A stretch of 64,000 nucleotides of DNA from positions 1-64,000 of the forward strand of contig NZ_BDCU01000062.1 in the NCBI RefSeq assembly GCF_001618425.1, given 5' to 3'. Source of the stretch: Nocardia fusca NBRC 14340. GTDB lineage: Bacteria > Actinomycetota > Actinomycetes > Mycobacteriales > Mycobacteriaceae. Shown here piece by piece: positions 62,488-64,000 of this stretch (positions within the stretch are counted from its first letter, which is position 1; each line of letters opens with the position of its first letter). Position numbers and translations under genes: made by a program. The notes under the pieces were generated by a model. It saw only the letters and a list, made by a program, of their open reading frames with translations, had not been told where the DNA came from and did no database searches.

Positions 62488-62570
62488 TCCACTATGTCCG
62501 ATTTTATGCGTGTGGATACCGGAGTAGAGCCGTGTTTGAATGTCCGGGTCCGCCGACGATGGGGGTTGGT

Positions 62571-63902
62571 ATGGGAGAGCGCAGGGCGTCCGCCGCCGAG
62601 CAACTCGCGCATCGGTACCGCTCCCTGGTCGAGCACTCCCCCGACGGCATCTGTGTGCACGAACGCGGCATCGTCGTCTACGCCAATCCGGCGGCCCTGC
62701 GGATCATGGGCGCCAAGAACCTGGCCGAGGTCCTCGGGCAGCACATCGCCCGTTTCGTACACCCCGATTTCCGCCAGCCCATGTACGAGCGCATCGCCGG
62801 CCTGACCGCGACGGGTAACGCGTCCGAACCCACCGAGATGGTGTTACTGGCACTGGACGGACGCGAGGTTCCGGTGGAGACGGTCTCGGTGCTCACCGCC
62901 TGGCACGATCGCCTCGCCTACCAGGTGGTGATCCACGATCTGACGGCCCAGAAAGCGGCCGAACGTGCCCAGCGGCGGGCCGAGCAGCACTTCACCACGG
63001 TGGTTTCCCAGCTGGAGGAAGGGGTGGCTGTTTTCTATCGGGACGGGACCATCGCCTCGGCCAACCCCGCCGCCCGCCGGATCTTCGGAATCGACGACCG
63101 GATACCGCTGGTGGGCTCCAAGATCACCACGCTGCCGCTGGAACTGCTGGACTCGAACGGCCAACCCATGCCCCAGGAACGGCATCCGGTGGCGCGCACC
63201 CTGGCCACCGGAGAAACCGTCACCGGGTACGTCTTCGCGATCGTCCGCCCCGACGGTCAGCGCCGCTGGCTGGCGGTGTCGAGCCGGCTGCTGAATCCTG
63301 ACGAACCGGGCACGGCCGCGGTGTGCTCGTTCGCCGATATCACCGAATACCTGGCCAGCCGCCGGCAGCTCGAATACCAGGCCACCCATGATCCACTCAC
63401 GGGGTTGGCCAACCGGTCACTCATCCTGTCCCAGCTGTCCGGAGCACTCGCGGCCAGTGGTACGCACCGGGTGTCCACGGTGATGTTCATCGACCTCGAC
63501 GGCTTCAAATCGATCAACGACACGATGGGCCACGCCATCGGCGACACGGTGCTGCGGATCGTCGCGCATCGACTACAGCGCGCGCTGCGCAGCGGGGATC
63601 TGGTGGGCCGGCTCGGCGGGGACGAATTCCTGGTCCTGCTGGCCGGGCGGCCCGGCGACGAGGAGCTCGAACCTCTGGTCCGGCGGTTGCGGGCCGCCAT
63701 GGCCGAACCGATCGTCGCGCGAGGGCACCGGATCGCGGTGAACGCGTCCATCGGGGTGACCACCCTGGAACCCGGCGATACGCGCACCCCGGAGGCGGTC
63801 CTGCACGATGCCGATGTCGCCATGTACGAGGCCAAATCACCGAGCCGGCGCGATGGCACGCGCGGGCGCGGATTGCGCGGCGACAACTCGCATGTCTCGT
63901 GA
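62571..63902 (+). CDS. PAS-PAS-GGDEF diguanylate cyclase
   Basis: The 443-residue soluble protein has PAS domain 1 at about 12-125 (YRSLVEHSPDGICVHERGIV, YANPAALRIMGA), PAS 2 at about 135-255 (FTTVVSQLEEGVAVFYRDGT, SFADITEYLASRRQLEYQAT), and a GGDEF domain (HDPLTGLANRS, VMFIDLDGFKSINDTMGH, RLGGDEFLVLL). The RxxD inhibitory site (RSGD) lies five residues before GGDEF, so product feedback is likely. There is no EAL domain. The ATG at 62571 follows GGGGG; an ATG at 62559 is an alternative. It should make c-di-GMP in response to a small ligand or redox cue. Confidence 0.92.
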   Translation: MGERRASAAEQLAHRYRSLVEHSPDGICVHERGIVVYANPAALRIMGAKNLAEVLGQHIARFVHPDFRQPMYERIAGLTATGNASEPTEMVLLALDGREVPVETVSVLTAWHDRLAYQVVIHDLTAQKAAERAQRRAEQHFTTVVSQLEEGVAVFYRDGTIASANPAARRIFGIDDRIPLVGSKITTLPLELLDSNGQPMPQERHPVARTLATGETVTGYVFAIVRPDGQRRWLAVSSRLLNPDEPGTAAVCSFADITEYLASRRQLEYQATHDPLTGLANRSLILSQLSGALAASGTHRVSTVMFIDLDGFKSINDTMGHAIGDTVLRIVAHRLQRALRSGDLVGRLGGDEFLVLLAGRPGDEELEPLVRRLRAAMAEPIVARGHRIAVNASIGVTTLEPGDTRTPEAVLHDADVAMYEAKSPSRRDGTRGRGLRGDNSHVS

Positions 63903-64000
63903 TAGTGCCGGTCTGACCTGCGCGAACAACATCCGATACGAACCCGCAGTAGACTCGACAACTCTGTGCACGCCATTCCGCCGTGTCCCGCCGAGCCCGT

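Noticed and set aside
63950..64000. Start of a further gene at the right edge (GTG at 63966 after TAGACT)
   Set aside because: Only 35 bases are visible, the hexamer-to-start spacing is 10, and there is no ribosome-binding site. It cannot be supported from this window. The rest of 63903-64000 shows nothing.

Overview
The window is high-GC actinobacterial chromosome, best matched to a mycolic-acid-containing genus such as Nocardia or a close relative. GTG starts are common, as are genes that start with no Shine-Dalgarno. The gene order follows, with insertions, the block I remember from Mycobacterium tuberculosis running Rv1689 (tyrS), mpg, an ABC exporter with its TetR, a Trm112-like protein, the lipase/acyl-CoA synthetase Rv1683, the arg genes, pheST, the tsnR-type methylase, rplT-rpmI-infC and uvrA. 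No rRNA, tRNA, CRISPR, insertion sequence or prophage is certain inside the window. Two tandem promoters at the left edge point out of the window and look like rRNA-operon promoters.

1-13.97 kb: tyrS and mpg; a TetR-controlled ABC-2 exporter; a Trm112-like protein; then a four-gene surface-glycosylation cassette (GtrA, YfhO-type GT-C enzyme, GT2 polyprenyl-phosphate glycosyltransferase, RffA-type sugar aminotransferase) set between otherwise conserved neighbours; a lipase/acyl-CoA synthetase fusion; idi. 14.1-24.8 kb: arginine biosynthesis in two transcription units, argCJBDFR (every junction a 4-base overlap) and argGH. Each has a closely similar ArgR operator/promoter. A Ser/Thr kinase and a 47-residue ORF lie between the two units. 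24.8-38.5 kb: accessory metabolism and transport: a DUF222-like fragment in frame with a crotonase, an XRE-cupin regulator divergent from azlCD, a flavin/F420-type oxidoreductase, PEP carboxylase, a VOC protein, a seven-helix membrane protein, a GNAT, a chloramphenicol-efflux-type MFS pump with a possible leader peptide, mscL and an Ssu-type ABC importer.

38.5-48.7 kb: two genes of unknown function joined by five 68-bp tandem repeats. Each repeat carries a ribosome-binding site and a 23-codon ORF, overlapping the next start by GTGA. Then pheST, a GT87 mannosyltransferase, a QacA-type MFS pump with its TetR, and a SpoU/TsnR rRNA methylase. 48.7-54.7 kb: a small secreted protein, an ArsR/AHSA1/RibD-like operon, a zinc alcohol dehydrogenase, infC-rpmI-rplT (infC starts at AUC), a DinB-like protein and DUF1844. 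55.1-57.2 kb: one gene encoding an all-trans prenyl diphosphate synthase fused to a class I terpene synthase. 57.8-64 kb: uvrA with a Lys/Ala-rich C-terminal tail, a stand-alone ketosynthase and a PAS-PAS-GGDEF diguanylate cyclase.

The most unusual items are the chain of coupled micro-ORFs between the two unknown genes, the prenyltransferase-terpene synthase fusion, and the inserted glycosylation cassette. Many starts here sit 6-8 bases after a -10-like hexamer, suggesting frequent leaderless transcripts, several of them overlapped by operators. All family names come from reading motifs by eye; no database search was run.
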